The notes under the pieces were generated by a model. The model was not told where the DNA came from. It worked only from the letters and a program-made list of their open reading frames with translations, and ran no database searches. Below, piece after piece: positions 13,555 to 14,015 of a stretch of 14,015 bases of DNA. Every line of letters starts with the position of its first letter. Positions within the stretch are counted from its first letter, which is position 1. Made by a program: the position numbers and the translations under genes. The stretch is from Putridiphycobacter sp965367695 (GTDB lineage: Bacteria > Bacteroidota > Bacteroidia > Flavobacteriales_D > Crocinitomicaceae). The DNA is taken from NCBI GenBank assembly GCA_965367695.1, contig CBDUKB010000066.1, forward strand, positions 1-14,015, written 5' to 3'.

Positions 13555-13986
13555 TTATTCTTCAATAATTAACTGGAATAATTCGTTTACTTTATTTTCG
13601 TAATCAGTATAAGTAACCCCTTTGAAATTTTTCTCTGTTTCAAATTCATCATCACTTATTTCTCTTGCTTTAAACTTGTATGCTCTTACATGCATAATCA
13701 CTCCATAACGCTCAATGATATAGATTAAAGGAATTCCTTTTGTTCCATTGTAAGAGGTAAACCATTCGGTATTTTCAATGGAAAGGTTTTCAGAGAAAGC
13801 TGTTTCAAATTCACCCACTTTTTCATTTGCACTTTTTACCTTGTAAAAAGTAGCTTTAAGTCCCGCAACTGTATCGGACTTTGACATACCTAAGTTTTCA
13901 TAACTTGCTTGGTTATCTGATAAATGTTGAATATCCTTATCGTTTAAATCCGCTTCTAATTTCTCTGAGCCAAAATCAAGGCGCAT
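13555..13986 (-). CDS. Small protein of unknown function, start uncertain
   Basis: I do not recognise this protein. From the ATG at 13984-13986 it has 143 residues, is acidic, and has no signal peptide, membrane segment or clear motif. It contains ENTEWFTSYNGTKGIPLIYI followed by RYGVIMHVRAYKFKA, alternating patterns that suggest a beta-sheet domain, and a helical C-terminus ending in FQLIIEE. The frame stays open upstream to the right edge and would read ...STTIKKDLI before the ATG, so the true start may lie outside the window and the protein may be longer. Equally, the A-rich stretch just before the ATG could be a normal Bacteroidota leader. The stop codon is directly adjacent to that of mltG on the other strand, and there is no room for a terminator between them. 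Confidence 0.65.
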   Translation of the reverse strand: MRLDFGSEKLEADLNDKDIQHLSDNQASYENLGMSKSDTVAGLKATFYKVKSANEKVGEFETAFSENLSIENTEWFTSYNGTKGIPLIYIIERYGVIMHVRAYKFKAREISDDEFETEKNFKGVTYTDYENKVNELFQLIIEE

Positions 13987-14015
13987 GATTAAATCTTTTT
14001 TTATTGTAGTCGAAA

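Noticed and set aside
1..14015. Search for CRISPR arrays, tRNAs, insertion sequences, phage or defence genes
   Set aside because: No regularly spaced repeats, no cloverleaf-like sequence, no transposase or integrase motifs and no toxin-antitoxin-like gene pairs were found; the genes are core functions with uniform composition.

Overview
The window is an AT-rich chromosomal segment that reads as a member of the Bacteroidota, most likely Flavobacteriales. Three things support this. Several genes are preceded by the Bacteroidota -7 box TAnnTTTG, once with a correctly spaced TTG at -33. Start codons follow A-rich stretches rather than Shine-Dalgarno sequences. The protein families are also typical of the phylum: an SO_0444-type metal permease with a fused HMA domain, a DEAD-box helicase with an RG-rich tail, and a dapF / GNAT / mltG gene order. 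I would not assign a genus.

Layout from left to right. Positions 1-1148 (minus) hold most of a cytoplasmic TPR protein whose C-terminus lies outside the window. A compact intrinsic terminator separates it from a two-gene minus-strand unit, a DEAD-box RNA helicase followed by typA/bipA (4849 down to 1244). This unit has a near-perfect promoter (TTG-N19-TATCTTTG) and a leader of about 157 nt with overlapping alternative hairpins. Next is a tightly packed minus-strand operon, prfC (release factor 3), an AcpH-family phosphodiesterase and a family-4 glycosyltransferase (8423 down to 5067). Divergent from prfC is an exported L,D-transpeptidase-like protein (8515-9288, plus). It converges on an SO_0444-family Cu/Zn permease (10520-9285, minus), and the two share a TTAA stop overlap. 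Divergent from the permease is a four-gene plus-strand operon: an unrecognised membrane-anchored protein, dapF, a GNAT acetyltransferase and mltG (10590-13554). A short minus-strand protein of unknown function abuts the end of mltG and may continue past the right edge.

Two themes link the genes. The left half is about translation and ribosomes (helicase, TypA, RF3). The right half is about the cell envelope: dapF supplies meso-diaminopimelate, mltG ends glycan strands, and the L,D-transpeptidase-like enzyme acts on peptide stems. The glycosyltransferase may also contribute to the surface.

I see no mobile element, CRISPR array, tRNA, rRNA, phage gene or defence system, and no gene-free stretch over 300 bases. 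This is largely core housekeeping DNA. The points worth a second look are mostly regulatory: the structured helicase leader, a symmetric pair of divergent -7 boxes, two candidate leaderless genes, and an uncharacterised envelope protein at the head of the dapF-mltG operon.
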